A DNA stretch of 64,000 nt from Acidovorax delafieldii (GCF_007993815.1 NZ_VJWE01000014.1:1-64000), one strand, 5' to 3'. Positions 40,919 to 50,350 are shown, numbered from the stretch's first letter. Numbers and translations are program-made. Notes: generated from the sequence alone by a model not told the origin.

Positions 40919-42358
40919 TCAAGCGTGGGCCGCGTTCACAGCAGGAATGGCCACCTTGACCGAACGGCCCGAGATGGCAGTCAGCCACACGTTCCAGGCC
41001 ATGACCAGCATGCCGCCCAGGTACAGCAAGCCACCCGCCACACGGATCACATAGAAGGGATAGGTGGCCTTCACGCTTTCCACGAATGTGTAGGTCAGGG
41101 TGCCGTCGGGGTTGACCGCGCGCCACATCAGGCCCTGCATCACGCCGGCAATCCACATCGCTGCGATGTACAGCACGATGCCGATGGTGGCCATCCAGAA
41201 GTGCAGCTCGATCGCTTTGACAGAGTGCATCTTGTCCTTGCCGAACAGGCGTGGCACCAGGTAGTACAGCGAACCCATCGAGATCAGACCCACCCAGCCC
41301 AGGGCGCCGGAGTGCACGTGGCCAATGGTCCAGTCGGTGTAGTGGCTCAGGGCATTGACGGTCTTGATGGACATCATCGGGCCTTCGAACGTGGACATGC
41401 CGTAGAACGACAGCGACACGATCAGGAAGCGGAGGATGGGGTCGTCACGCAGCTTGTGCCATGCGCCCGACAGGGTCATGATGCCGTTGATCATGCCGCC
41501 CCAGCTGGGGGCCAGCAGGATGAGCGAGAACACCATGCCCACCGATTGCGTCCAGTCAGGCAGCGCGGTGTAGTGCAGGTGGTGTGGGCCCGCCCACATG
41601 TACGTGAAGATCAGCGCCCAGAAGTGGACGATCGATAGGCGGTAGCTGTACACCGGACGGCCCGCCTGCTTGGGGATGAAGTAGTACATCATGCCCAGGA
41701 AGCCAGCGGTCAGGAAGAAGCCCACTGCATTGTGGCCGTACCACCATTGCACCATGGCGTCCTGCACACCGGCATAGGCCGAGTAGCTCTTCATCATGCC
41801 CGCAGGGATGGCTGCGCTGTTCACCAGGTGCAGCAGAGCCACGGCCAGGATGAAGGCACCAAAGAACCAGTTGGCCACATAGATGTGCTTGACCTTGCGG
41901 GTGCCAATGGTTCCGAAGAACACGATGGCATAGGACACCCAGACCAGCGTGATCAGGATGTCAATGGGCCATTCAAGTTCAGCGTATTCCTTGCCTTGGG
42001 TGTAACCCATGGGCAGGCTGACGACCGCTGCCGCAATGACCAGCACCCAGCCCCAAAAGGTGAATGCAGCCAGTGGGCCGGCAAAAAGCCGGACCTGGCA
42101 GGTGCGCTGCACCACGTAGTAGCTGGTAGCAAACAGCGCGCTGCCGCCAAAACCAAAGATCACCGCATTGGTGTGCAAGGGTCGCAAGCGGCCATAACTC
42201 AGCCACGGAATGCCAAAGTTGAGTTCTGGCCAGGCCAACTGGGCGGCGATGATGACGCCCACCAGCATGCCGACCACCCCCACCACCACGGCCAGGATAG
42301 AGAACTGCCGCACTACCGTATCGTTGTAGTGCGCAGCATTTGTTTTTGGAAAATCCAT
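40919..42358 (-). CDS. ccoN: cbb3-type cytochrome c oxidase subunit I (CcoN)
   Basis: Catalytic subunit of 479 aa of the high-affinity terminal oxidase, with about twelve helices. Histidine ligands are visible in [12 protein letters not shown] (low-spin heme), [11 protein letters not shown] and [13 protein letters not shown] (Cu-B site), and [13 protein letters not shown] (hemes). ATG at 42358 is the conserved start; upstream in-frame extension lies in the promoter. An FNR box is centred 61.5 bases before the ATG. First gene of ccoNOQP. Confidence 0.96.
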   Translation of the reverse strand: MDFPKTNAAHYNDTVVRQFSILAVVVGVVGMLVGVIIAAQLAWPELNFGIPWLSYGRLRPLHTNAVIFGFGGSALFATSYYVVQRTCQVRLFAGPLAAFTFWGWVLVIAAAVVSLPMGYTQGKEYAELEWPIDILITLVWVSYAIVFFGTIGTRKVKHIYVANWFFGAFILAVALLHLVNSAAIPAGMMKSYSAYAGVQDAMVQWWYGHNAVGFFLTAGFLGMMYYFIPKQAGRPVYSYRLSIVHFWALIFTYMWAGPHHLHYTALPDWTQSVGMVFSLILLAPSWGGMINGIMTLSGAWHKLRDDPILRFLIVSLSFYGMSTFEGPMMSIKTVNALSHYTDWTIGHVHSGALGWVGLISMGSLYYLVPRLFGKDKMHSVKAIELHFWMATIGIVLYIAAMWIAGVMQGLMWRAVNPDGTLTYTFVESVKATYPFYVIRVAGGLLYLGGMLVMAWNVWLTAISGRSVKVAIPAVNAAHA

Positions 42359-42412
42359 CGGGCACCTCTTTGTATTGCAGTAAGAGTTTGTTGCAGTCGC
42401 GGCTATCGGGCA

Positions 42413-42426
42413 TTGACACAAGTCAA
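42413..42426. promoter_or_regulatory. FNR box upstream of ccoN
   Basis: TTGACACAAGTCAA, a perfect TTGAC/GTCAA palindrome, centred 61.5 bases upstream of the ccoN ATG. It overlaps the ccoS stop codon (42423-42425). A CAAACT hexamer at 42390-42385 is placed as a -10 box for a class II promoter. Confidence 0.85.
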
Positions 42427-42560
42427 CCGTCTCGGAGAATGCGCTCCCCCTCTTGTTCTACGCTCTCGAACTGGCCGTGGTACACGGCCCACCACAGGCC
42501 TCCCAGAATCAGAAGCACCAGCATCACGGACAGAGGAATCAGCAAATAAAGTATGTCCAT
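42423..42560 (-). CDS. ccoS: cbb3 oxidase maturation protein CcoS
   Basis: Protein of 45 aa with one N-terminal helix ([20 protein letters not shown]), then [20 protein letters not shown], the CcoS/FixS signature including the Trp-rich border. Required for cofactor insertion into CcoN in species tested. ATG at 42560 shares one base with the ccoI stop (TGATG). Its stop codon lies inside the ccoN FNR box. Confidence 0.9.
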   Translation of the reverse strand: MDILYLLIPLSVMLVLLILGGLWWAVYHGQFESVEQEGERILRDG

Positions 42561-45073
42561 CAGACAAGCTCCAGCGGGGTCTTGGAAAGATCAAGGGGCG
42601 GCTGCGGCGCGCTGCCAGCCATGGGGTCGGATCGTGCAGGCAACGCCACCGTGGGCAATGGCGCACTGTGCAAACCAGGCAAGGAAGGCAGGTCGCGCGC
42701 CAGGCGCGCTGCGTTGAGCACCACCAGCAGCGAACTCAGCGCCATGCCCAGCCCGGCCAGCCAGGCGGGCATCCAGCCCAGCACCGCCAGCGGCACACAC
42801 AGCGCGTTGTAGGCCGCAGCCCACCACAGGTTCTGGCGCACCACGCGCAGGGTGCGGCGTGCCAGCAGCACCGTTTGCGGCACCAGCACCAGGCTGTCGC
42901 CCAGCACCACAAAGTCCGCCCGGGACTGCGCCAGTGGCACTGCGCGGCCGAAGGCAAAAGAGACATGGGCCCCCGCAAGCACCGGGCCGTCATTGAGGCC
43001 ATCGCCCACCATGGCCACGTGGTGTCCTTGCGACTGCAGTGCCTGCAGCGCGGCCAGCTTGCCTTGCGGAGTGCACTCGCCCTGGGCCTGGGCAATGCCC
43101 GCCTGCGTGGCCACCCGCTGCACTGCACCCCGGCGGTCACCCGACAGCAATTGCACGGCCACACCGTCCTGCTGCAAGGCGTGCACCACGGCGGAGGCCT
43201 CAGCCCGCAGGTCTTCCACCAGATCAAAGCGGGCCAGTTCGCGCAAGACTCCATCTGCCGATTGCTCAGAGAGCACGACCTGCAGCGCAGCACCGCCGGC
43301 ATCGTTGGCAACGCCCGCATGGCGGGCAGAGCCCAGGCGGATCGTGCGAGCAACTGCTGCCCCGGTGGTGTCCTCCACGGTAGCAGTCAGCCCCTGCCCT
43401 GCATCCTCTTGCAGACCCGTCACCTGCCAACGCCCCAACGGCAGCTGCTGTGCAGAAGCCGCCGCAGCCAAGGCCCGCGAAGCCGGGTGCATGGACTGGC
43501 GCGCGAGCGCTGCGGCCAGGTCCAGTGCCTCTTCTGCGCTGCAACCGCCCGCAGGATGCACCGCTTGCAGCGCCATGCCGTCGCGGGTCAGCGTACCGGT
43601 CTTGTCAAACACCATGGTGTCTACCTGGGCCAGCGCCTCCAGCCCCTGCAGATTGCGCACCAGCACGCCGTGGCGCGCCAGCGTGCCTGCCGCCGTGAGC
43701 ATGGCCACCGGGGTGGCCAGTGACAACGCGCACGGGCAGGTGACGATGAGCACGGCCACCGCCACCATCAGCGCATGCCCGGGGTCCGACGGCCACCAAT
43801 AGGCAGCCGCCAGCGCCGCCGCCAGCAAAACGGCGACCAGGAAAGGCCGTGCAATGCGGTCCGCCAGCTGCGCCAGCCGTGGCTTTTGCAGCGATGCGCT
43901 CTCCATCAGTGCCACGATCTGCGCAAAGCGGGTTTGCCCACCTGTGCCTTCCACCAGCACCTCGACCGGCGCCTGCAGGTTGTAGCTGCCCGCCGTCACG
44001 GTGCTGCCGACAGGGCGTGCAACGGGTGTGGATTCGCCCGTCAGCAGAGCCTCATCGGCGTGGGTGCTGCCTGCCGTGATGCGGCCGTCGGCGGGAAACG
44101 CCTCGCCGGGCAGCACACGGATGGTGTCTCCCACCACAATGCGCCGCGCGGCCACGCGGGTGAAGCTGCCATCCGCCGCACGCCGCTCCACACTGTCGGG
44201 CAGGCGGTTCATTACGGCCTCCAGCGCACCCGCCGTGCGATCCCGCAGGCGCAGCTCCAGCCAGCGGCCGGTGAGCAGGAAGAACACGAACATGGTCAAG
44301 GAGTCGTAGTACACCTCCTTGCCAAAGATGCCTGCAGGGTCAAAAGTGCCAGCGGTGCTGACCACGAACGTGATGGCCATGCCCAACGCCACAGGCAGGT
44401 CCATGCTGACGCGGCGCAGGCGAATGTCTCGCAGCGCGCTGGTAAAAAATGGACCGCAGGAAAAGACCACCATGGGCAGCGTGATGACCCAGGAGGCCCA
44501 GCGCAACAGCTGCTCCATCTCGCCCGACAGGTCGCCCGGCTGTGCCACGTAGGCGGGCCACGCATACATCATCACCTGCATCATGCAAAAGCCCGCCACC
44601 AGCCAGCGCCACAGCGCACGGCGGCTCTCGCGCAGGCGCTGGTCGCGCGCAAACGCATCCATGGCGGGCATGGCACGGTAACCCGCGTGGCGCACGGCCT
44701 CCATCCACTGCGACGGCAATACCCGGCCAGGCTGCCACACCACGCGCGCCCGGCGCGTAGCGGCGCTCACATCGGCTTGCAACACGCCGGGCACGGCCCG
44801 CAGGGCGTCTTCGATCGTGAGGGCACAGGCCGCGCAGTGCATGCCCTCCAGCACCACATGGGAGTCCCATGCGGTGGCTGCACCGTCGGCCGTTGCAGGG
44901 TCGGTGGCGCCACCTGGCAAGGGGCTACCGGCAGGGGTGCAGGGTCGGCCGAACGCCAGCCATTCCTGGGGGTCATCCAGCAGCTCTACCCGCTGCGGCG
45001 GCAACGGATCTGCCACGCTGTCAGAAGGATGCACCGCAGAAGAAGCCGGCGCACCGGGTTGAAACATGGACAT
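42560..45073 (-). CDS. ccoI: Copper-exporting P1B-type ATPase for cbb3 assembly (CcoI/FixI)
   Basis: Inner-membrane pump of 837 aa delivering copper for cytochrome cbb3. A Cys-containing N-terminal stretch of about 70 residues precedes a heavy-metal-binding domain (EGMHCAACALTIE, about 77-89). Eight helices carry the ion motif TCPCALSLATP. Catalytic blocks are LLTGEST, DKTGTLT (phosphorylated Asp) and GDGLNDGPVLAGA. ATG at 45073; a second ATG lies two codons on. An FNR box is centred 41.5 bases upstream. Upstream neighbour uspA is divergent. Confidence 0.94.
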   Translation of the reverse strand: MSMFQPGAPASSAVHPSDSVADPLPPQRVELLDDPQEWLAFGRPCTPAGSPLPGGATDPATADGAATAWDSHVVLEGMHCAACALTIEDALRAVPGVLQADVSAATRRARVVWQPGRVLPSQWMEAVRHAGYRAMPAMDAFARDQRLRESRRALWRWLVAGFCMMQVMMYAWPAYVAQPGDLSGEMEQLLRWASWVITLPMVVFSCGPFFTSALRDIRLRRVSMDLPVALGMAITFVVSTAGTFDPAGIFGKEVYYDSLTMFVFFLLTGRWLELRLRDRTAGALEAVMNRLPDSVERRAADGSFTRVAARRIVVGDTIRVLPGEAFPADGRITAGSTHADEALLTGESTPVARPVGSTVTAGSYNLQAPVEVLVEGTGGQTRFAQIVALMESASLQKPRLAQLADRIARPFLVAVLLAAALAAAYWWPSDPGHALMVAVAVLIVTCPCALSLATPVAMLTAAGTLARHGVLVRNLQGLEALAQVDTMVFDKTGTLTRDGMALQAVHPAGGCSAEEALDLAAALARQSMHPASRALAAAASAQQLPLGRWQVTGLQEDAGQGLTATVEDTTGAAVARTIRLGSARHAGVANDAGGAALQVVLSEQSADGVLRELARFDLVEDLRAEASAVVHALQQDGVAVQLLSGDRRGAVQRVATQAGIAQAQGECTPQGKLAALQALQSQGHHVAMVGDGLNDGPVLAGAHVSFAFGRAVPLAQSRADFVVLGDSLVLVPQTVLLARRTLRVVRQNLWWAAAYNALCVPLAVLGWMPAWLAGLGMALSSLLVVLNAARLARDLPSLPGLHSAPLPTVALPARSDPMAGSAPQPPLDLSKTPLELV

Positions 45074-45107
45074 GGTTCAAGCCTATCTGTGGGGCATGAC
45101 AACTACA

Positions 45108-45121
45108 TTGACCTGGATCAA
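45108..45121. promoter_or_regulatory. FNR box between ccoI and uspA
   Basis: TTGACCTGGATCAA, centred 61.5 bases upstream of the uspA ATG and 41.5 upstream of the ccoI ATG. A TAAGCT hexamer at 45143-45148 is placed as a -10 box for uspA. Confidence 0.85.
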
Positions 45122-45175
45122 GCCCCGGAACATGATTCATCCTAAGCTTGTTCCATCACTTTGAGGAGCCCTTTT

Positions 45176-45619
45176 ATGTACAAACGCATCCTGATCGCTA
45201 CAGACGGATCCCCTCTGTCGGACAAAGCGGTGGAACATGGCCTGTCCCTGGCCGCACTGACCGGCGCCACCGTGGTCGCCCTCAAGGTGGTGCCCCGCTA
45301 CCCCCGCAGCTACTTTGAAGGCGGCATGCCGGTGGACATGAACGACGTCAAACGCATCGAAGCCCAGTGGGGCGATGCCGCACAGGCCATGGTCGATGGC
45401 GTGAAAGCCCAAGGCGGCGCGCAAGGCGTGACAGTGAAGGCTGTGGTCGCCAAGTCCGACCTGGTGGCCGAAGCCGTGATTGCTGCCGCCAAAAAGCACA
45501 AGTGCGACCTGATCGTGATGGCATCGCACGGCCGCAAGGGCCTCAAGCGCCTGCTGCTAGGCAGCGAAACGCAGCATGTGCTGACGCATTCGCACATCCC
45601 TGTGCTGGTGCTTCGCTAA
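45176..45619 (+). CDS. Universal stress protein, UspA family
   Basis: Protein of 147 aa with the alpha/beta Usp fold. It opens YKRILIATDGSPLSDKAVEHG and ends with the nucleotide-binding signature MASHGRKGLKRLLLGSETQ and HIPVLVLR, so ATP binding is likely. ATG at 45176 is preceded by GAGGAG. The FNR box upstream predicts induction under low oxygen, as known for several Usp genes in FNR/ANR regulons. It diverges from ccoI and is followed by repeat A and a terminator. Confidence 0.9.
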   Translation: MYKRILIATDGSPLSDKAVEHGLSLAALTGATVVALKVVPRYPRSYFEGGMPVDMNDVKRIEAQWGDAAQAMVDGVKAQGGAQGVTVKAVVAKSDLVAEAVIAAAKKHKCDLIVMASHGRKGLKRLLLGSETQHVLTHSHIPVLVLR

Positions 45620-45621
45620 GC

Positions 45622-45678
45622 ATCAAAACAGCCGCTAGCGCTAGTACAACATGCGCTAGTAGCTATTGAATATATAGC
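45622..45678 (+). repeat. Palindromic repeat A, intergenic copy after uspA
   Basis: Contains GCTAGCGCTAG, CATGCGCTAG and TAGCTATTGAATATATAG. It shares the AGCGCTAGT...CATG.GC...AGCTAT pattern with the copy at 61979. Confidence 0.7.
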
Positions 45679-45679
45679 A

Positions 45680-45720
45680 GAACACCGAGCAGGCGTGCAG
45701 CCTCCTCGGTGTTCTTCATT
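45680..45720. terminator. Bidirectional terminator between uspA and livF
   Basis: GAACACCGAG (45680-45689) pairs perfectly with CTCGGTGTTC (45705-45714), followed by TTCATTC. The genes converge here. Confidence 0.75.
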
Positions 45721-45741
45721 CAGGGCCGGGTGCCCTGTGGC

Positions 45742-46455
45742 TCAGTGGTTGCCCAGGTAAAGCTGCGCCATGCGCTCATCGGCCAGCAGCCCCTGCGCCG
45801 GGCCTTGCAGCACGCAGCGCCCCTGGTCCAGGATGTAGCCCTGCTGGCTGATCTGCAGCGCCTGGCGCGCGCGCTGCTCCACCATCAGCACCGCCACGCC
45901 TGCGGCGGGCAGCTTTTGCACCATGTCAAACACCTTGCCCACCAGCGAGGGCGCCAGCGCTGCCGTCGGTTCGTCCAGCACCATGATGCGGGGCGACGGC
46001 ATGAGTGCCCGCGCAAAGGCGAGCTGCTGGCGCTCGCCGCCCGAGAGGTTGCTGGCGGGCTGAGGCAACCGTTCCACCAGCGCCGGGAAGTCGGCCAGCA
46101 CCTCGTCCATGCGGCGCTTGATGTTTGCCACCCCGCGCACCACCAACAGGTTCTCGCGCACGGTGAGCGACGGGAACACATTGGCCACCTGCGGCACGTA
46201 GGCCAGCCCTGCGTCAAAGCGGTCTTCGGCCGACAAGGCTGTGATGTCGCGCCCACCCAGGTGGATGGTGCCCGCCACGCGCGGCAACAGGCCCAGCAGC
46301 GCCTTCACCAGCGTGGATTTGCCCGCGCCGTTGGTGCCTGCAATGGTCACGATCTCGCCCGGCGCCACGGCCAGGTCAATGCCGTGGATGATGTCCACCT
46401 CGGAATACCCGCCGCGCAATTGCGCGATCTGCAGCAAGTTGTTTGCGCCGCTCAT
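45742..46455 (-). CDS. livF: Branched-chain-type ABC transporter ATPase (LivF)
   Basis: ATPase of 237 aa. Walker A AGTNGAGKST, signature LSGGERQQLAFARAL and Walker B IMVLDEPTAALAP are intact, with the LivF-type QVANVFPSLTVRENLL. It drives, with LivG, import through LivHM. ATG at 46455 overlaps the livG stop (ATGA). Last gene of the amidohydrolase-livKHMGF unit. The real substrate may be an amide or peptide rather than Leu/Ile/Val, given the amidohydrolase. Confidence 0.9.
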   Translation of the reverse strand: MSGANNLLQIAQLRGGYSEVDIIHGIDLAVAPGEIVTIAGTNGAGKSTLVKALLGLLPRVAGTIHLGGRDITALSAEDRFDAGLAYVPQVANVFPSLTVRENLLVVRGVANIKRRMDEVLADFPALVERLPQPASNLSGGERQQLAFARALMPSPRIMVLDEPTAALAPSLVGKVFDMVQKLPAAGVAVLMVEQRARQALQISQQGYILDQGRCVLQGPAQGLLADERMAQLYLGNH

Positions 46456-47222
46456 ACCACCCCTCCCATGTAGGCTTCCTGCACACGCGGGTCCTCCAGC
46501 ACCGTGTGCGGGTCGCCCTCGGCCAGGATGGAGCCCCGGTCCATCACGATCATGCGGTTGGACAGCGACTTGAGCGCCTGCAGGTGGTGCTCGATCACGA
46601 TGAACGCAATGCCCTGCCCGTTCAGCTCGCGCACGCGGTCACAGATCTCTTCGATCAGCACCGGGTTCACCCCGGCAAACGGCTCGTCCAGCAAGATGCA
46701 GCGCGGGTCCAGCATCAGCACCCGGCCCAACTCCACCAGCTTCTTCTGCCCGCCCGACAAGCCCCCCGCCTTCACATCGCGCACCCGCGCCAGGTTCAAA
46801 AACTGCAGGATGCGGTCCGCCTTGGCAGACAACCGCGCCTCGTGCTCGCGCAGACTGCGCGTCTGGAAGAAGGCATTCACCAGCCGCTCCCCTTGCGGGT
46901 TCGCGGCAGCGGCCATCAGGTTCTCGTGCACCGTGAGGCTCTTGAACTCGCGCGGAATCTGGAACGTGCGCACCAGCCCCAGCCGCGCGCGGCGGTAGGG
47001 GGGCATGCGGGTGATGTCCTGCCCGTCAAACTCGATCTGCCCTGCATCCGCTGGCTGCTGCCCGGCAATGGCGGCAAACAGTGTGCTCTTGCCCGCACCG
47101 TTGGTGCCTGCAATGCCCAGAATCTCACCTGCGTTCAATTGCAGCGACACACCGTCCACCGCCTTGAAGCCCCCGAATTGCCGCGTGACGGCCTCCACCT
47201 TCAGCATCGTTGTTGCGGTCAT
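46452..47222 (-). CDS. livG: Branched-chain-type ABC transporter ATPase (LivG)
   Basis: ATPase of 256 aa, partner of LivF. Walker A AGTNGAGKSTLF, the LivG-type VRTFQIPREFKSLTVHENL, signature LSGGQKKLVELGR and Walker B CILLDEPFAGVNP are present. The C-terminal BCA_ABC_TP_C end (DPRVQEAYMG) is typical. ATG at 47222 overlaps the livM stop (ATGA); longer in-frame starts lie inside livM. Confidence 0.9.
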   Translation of the reverse strand: MTATTMLKVEAVTRQFGGFKAVDGVSLQLNAGEILGIAGTNGAGKSTLFAAIAGQQPADAGQIEFDGQDITRMPPYRRARLGLVRTFQIPREFKSLTVHENLMAAAANPQGERLVNAFFQTRSLREHEARLSAKADRILQFLNLARVRDVKAGGLSGGQKKLVELGRVLMLDPRCILLDEPFAGVNPVLIEEICDRVRELNGQGIAFIVIEHHLQALKSLSNRMIVMDRGSILAEGDPHTVLEDPRVQEAYMGGVV

Positions 47223-48100
47223 TGGGTTTTGCCTCCAAACAGGCCGTTGGGCTTGTACAGGGTGACCAGAATCAGCGCCAGGCCCACCGCAGCCAAACGC
47301 AGGCTGGCCATGCCAACTTCTGACACGCCCGGCACCCAGTCCTTGGCAAAGCGCGAGCCCTCCAGAAACACCATGAGCAGCAACGAGCCAAACACCGCAC
47401 CGCGCACCGTGCCCGAGCCGCCCATCACCAGTCCCATCCACACATAGAACGTGATGAGCGGGATGAACTGCTCTGGCGTGATGAAGGTGATGAAGTGCGC
47501 ATAGAACGCCCCCGCTACACCCGCCAGCGCCGCCCCCAGCATGAACACCTGCACCTTGAACCAGGCCGGGTCCTTACCCAGGGCCGACAACGCGGGCTCG
47601 TCGTCGCCAATGGCCTTGAGCAGCCGCCCAAACGGGCTGGCCGCCAGGCGCACCGTGCCCCAGGCCACCACAGCAACCACCGCCAGCAGTGTGGCAAAAA
47701 TCGCCATGTCCGACACGCCGCTGCCCCAGGACGCAAACAGCTTGGGCAAGCCGGGCAAGCCCTGCACGCCCTTGGTCAGCCAGCTTTCTTGCTGGATGGA
47801 GATGCGCACCGCCTCCGAAAAGCCCAGCGTCACGATGGCCAGGTAGTCATCCCGCAGTCGCAGCGACAGCAGGCCAATGGGCAGCGCCAGCAAGCCCGAG
47901 AGCACAGCCGCCGCCACAAAACACAGCACCAGCGGCACGCCTTGCAGCGCCAGCAGGCCCGAGGTGTAGGCGCCCACGGCAAAGAACGCCACGACGCCAA
48001 AGTTGACCAGCCGGGTCAGGCCGAACTGCAAGTTCAGGCCCAGCGCCAGCAGGCAATAGATAAGCGCAACGATGCCAATGGCACACAGGTAAGCAATCAT
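47219..48100 (-). CDS. livM: Branched-chain-type ABC transporter permease (LivM)
   Basis: Inner-membrane permease of 293 aa with about nine helices. LivM family stretches: LALGLNLQFGLTRLVNFGVVAFFAVGAY, LRDDYLAIVTLGFSEAVR, and GRLLKAIGDDEPALSALGKD with the cytoplasmic coupling loop. ATG at 48100, twelve bases after livH. Forms a heterodimer with LivH. Confidence 0.9.
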   Translation of the reverse strand: MIAYLCAIGIVALIYCLLALGLNLQFGLTRLVNFGVVAFFAVGAYTSGLLALQGVPLVLCFVAAAVLSGLLALPIGLLSLRLRDDYLAIVTLGFSEAVRISIQQESWLTKGVQGLPGLPKLFASWGSGVSDMAIFATLLAVVAVVAWGTVRLAASPFGRLLKAIGDDEPALSALGKDPAWFKVQVFMLGAALAGVAGAFYAHFITFITPEQFIPLITFYVWMGLVMGGSGTVRGAVFGSLLLMVFLEGSRFAKDWVPGVSEVGMASLRLAAVGLALILVTLYKPNGLFGGKTQ

Positions 48101-48112
48101 CGGTCGAACTCC

Positions 48113-48988
48113 TTACCGCACCAGTTGCACGCGGCCCATGATGCCCGCCGGGCGCACCAGCAGCACCAGGGCCAACACCATAAACGACAGCACCAGCTTG
48201 TATGACGGCCCCATCAGCGGCACCGCCAGCTCTTGCGCCACACACAGCAGCAGCGCACCCAGCACCGCGCCCACCGGGCTACCGATGCCGCCCAGCACCA
48301 TGGCGGCAAACGCGGGGATCAGGCTCTCCCACCCCATCTCGGGGCTGACCACGGCCTTCATGCCCAGCAGCACGCCACCCAGTGATGACAACGCGCCCAC
48401 CAGCAGCCACAAACTAAGCATCAACCCATTGGCGCGGATGCCGCTGGCGCGTGCCAAGTCCGCACTGTCGGCCACGGCGCGCAGTTGGCGGCCAAAGCTG
48501 GTGCGGTAGATCAGCACAAACACCACCAGCAGGCAAACGGCGGCCACCGCCGCAATGGCCAGGTCCGTGGGCAACACGCGAATGCCACCAAAGTTCCAGG
48601 CGCGCACCAGGGGCAGGTCAAACGTGCGCTGGTCATGCCCGGCAAAAAAACCGATCAGACTGCGCAGCAAAAACCCGAGGCCAATGGCCGCGAGCATGGA
48701 CGACACCATGGGCCGCCCGGCCAGCTTGCGAAAGATCAGCGTGTACGAGCCCGCCGACACCACGGCCGTGACCAACATGCTGATGAGCGCCGCCGCCCAC
48801 AGCGGCCAGCCCCCCAACAGCTGCACCGCCACGGCAGCGTAGGCGCCGGTGGTGAGCATGTCGCCCGTGGCTGCGTTGGGAAAGCGGTTGACGCCCATCA
48901 CCAGGGTCATGGCCAGGGCAGGCAGTGCCACCACCAGGCCTTCGATCAATCCGTTGATCAGCAGGTTTACAAAGTCGATCCAGGTCAT
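48113..48988 (-). CDS. livH: Branched-chain-type ABC transporter permease (LivH)
   Basis: Inner-membrane permease of 291 aa with about eight helices, LivH family. Seen: LALAMTLVMGVNRFPNAATGDMLTTGAY-like opening and RQLRAVADSADLARASGIR, the coupling loop. ATG at 48988. It is separated from livK by 92 bases that contain a strong terminator, so it is probably expressed at a lower level than the binding protein. Confidence 0.9.
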   Translation of the reverse strand: MTWIDFVNLLINGLIEGLVVALPALAMTLVMGVNRFPNAATGDMLTTGAYAAVAVQLLGGWPLWAAALISMLVTAVVSAGSYTLIFRKLAGRPMVSSMLAAIGLGFLLRSLIGFFAGHDQRTFDLPLVRAWNFGGIRVLPTDLAIAAVAAVCLLVVFVLIYRTSFGRQLRAVADSADLARASGIRANGLMLSLWLLVGALSSLGGVLLGMKAVVSPEMGWESLIPAFAAMVLGGIGSPVGAVLGALLLCVAQELAVPLMGPSYKLVLSFMVLALVLLVRPAGIMGRVQLVR

Positions 48989-49029
48989 TGCGTCATTCCG
49001 TCATCCCATGCACATCTGCGCTGTGCGCC

Positions 49030-49072
49030 GCAAAAAAATGCCCGGGGCCTGCACCTGGCAGGCGCACCGGGC
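49030..49072 (-). terminator. Rho-independent terminator between livK and livH
   Basis: GCCCGG (49040-49045) pairs with CCGGGC (49067-49072), with an inner GCCTGC/GCAGGC stem. On the minus strand the hairpin is followed by seven T (49038-49032). Likely partial, giving more livK than permease mRNA. Confidence 0.75.
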
Positions 49073-49080
49073 GCGGTCCA

Positions 49081-50301
49081 TCACATCGTGATGGACACCA
49101 CGTCGCGCCGCACCAGCTGGCCCTTTTCGATGATGAACACGCCAAAGTCCGGCGTCACATCACCCGCCTTGTCAAAGTCCAGCTTGCTCGATGCGCCTTC
49201 GTAGTTCACCTTGGCCTTCTTGGCCAGTTGCGCCTTGCCTTCGGCAAAGGTGAACACGGCCGTGCCGGGGGCGTTGGAGACATCGCGCATCTTGGCGTTG
49301 ATCTGCTCTACCGTGGCCTTGGGACCAGCAGCCTCCATGGCCAGCGCCAGCGAGATCACCATGTCGTACGCCATGGCGGCGTAGATGTTGGTGGAGGCCG
49401 CCTTGCCCGTGGCCTTGGTGAAGGCCGCGTCAAACTGGGCGTAGGAAGCGCTCTTTTCGTTGGACACCGTGTCCACCGAGATGATGCCCTCGCACACCTC
49501 TGCGCCCAGGGCCTTCACCAGATCGGGGTTGGCCGCCCAGCCGGGGATGATCCACTTGGTATCGGCACCGGACTGGAACCACTCGCGCAGGATGATGGTG
49601 GTGTCGGGCAGGTACGAGCCCATCACGATCACATCCGGCTTGGCGGCCAGGATCTTCTGCAGCTCGCTGCGGTAGCTGGGGCGGCTGGGTTCGTAAGTGA
49701 CATGGGCCGCCACCTTGCCGCCGCGTTTCTCCCAGGCCTTCGTGAAGCCTTCCACGTTGCCCAGGCCGGATGCGTTGTTGAACGCCATGGTGGCCGGGCG
49801 CTTGAAGCCGCGCTTGGTGCAAATCTCGGCAAAGGCCGCGCCAAAGCGGTCGTTGGTGGCCTGAAAGCGCCACACCAGGTCCTTGGTGTCCAGCGTGGAA
49901 ATGGCGGGCGCGCCCGACACGTTCATCTGGATGATGCCTGCCGCGTCGGTCAGCGGCATCACTGCCAGCGTCACGCCCGAGGCCCAGGTGCCCAGCACCG
50001 CCTGCACCTTGTTCACCTCGATCAGCTTCTTGGCGGCCAGCACGGCCGCGTCCGGCTTGGTCTGGTCATCTTCGGTGAAGAGTTCGAGCTTGCGTCCACC
50101 CGCGCCGCCCGCGGCATTGACCTCATCCACTGCCAGGCGGATGGCCTGCTGCATGCCCGGGCCGTAGGGGCTGCCTGCGCCGGTGATGGGCGTGAGCGAG
50201 CCAATCCGAAACACCTCACCTTGCTGGCTGAAACCGATGGAGGGAAGGAACTGCAGAGCCGCTGCGGCGCCGCCGAGCTTGACGAAATTTCTACGTTGCA
50301 T
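49081..50301 (-). CDS. livK: ABC transporter substrate-binding protein, LivK-like, Tat-type signal
   Basis: Periplasmic binding protein of 406 aa (Peripla_BP_6, type I fold) for the LivFGMH importer. The N-terminus MQRRNFVKLGGAAAALQFLP has a twin-arginine motif, so Tat export is likely. Typical blocks: IGSLTPITGAGSPYGPGMQ and FTEDDQTKPDAAVLAAKKLIE. ATG at 50301 has a CGGAGA site. It follows the amidohydrolase gene by 49 bases. Ligand unknown; family members bind amino acids, amides and aromatic acids. Confidence 0.88.
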   Translation of the reverse strand: MQRRNFVKLGGAAAALQFLPSIGFSQQGEVFRIGSLTPITGAGSPYGPGMQQAIRLAVDEVNAAGGAGGRKLELFTEDDQTKPDAAVLAAKKLIEVNKVQAVLGTWASGVTLAVMPLTDAAGIIQMNVSGAPAISTLDTKDLVWRFQATNDRFGAAFAEICTKRGFKRPATMAFNNASGLGNVEGFTKAWEKRGGKVAAHVTYEPSRPSYRSELQKILAAKPDVIVMGSYLPDTTIILREWFQSGADTKWIIPGWAANPDLVKALGAEVCEGIISVDTVSNEKSASYAQFDAAFTKATGKAASTNIYAAMAYDMVISLALAMEAAGPKATVEQINAKMRDVSNAPGTAVFTFAEGKAQLAKKAKVNYEGASSKLDFDKAGDVTPDFGVFIIEKGQLVRRDVVSITM

Positions 50302-50350
50302 GGTGATCTCCGGTAGGGGGATGGGATGGGGGTGAGGGGGTGAAAGGGAC

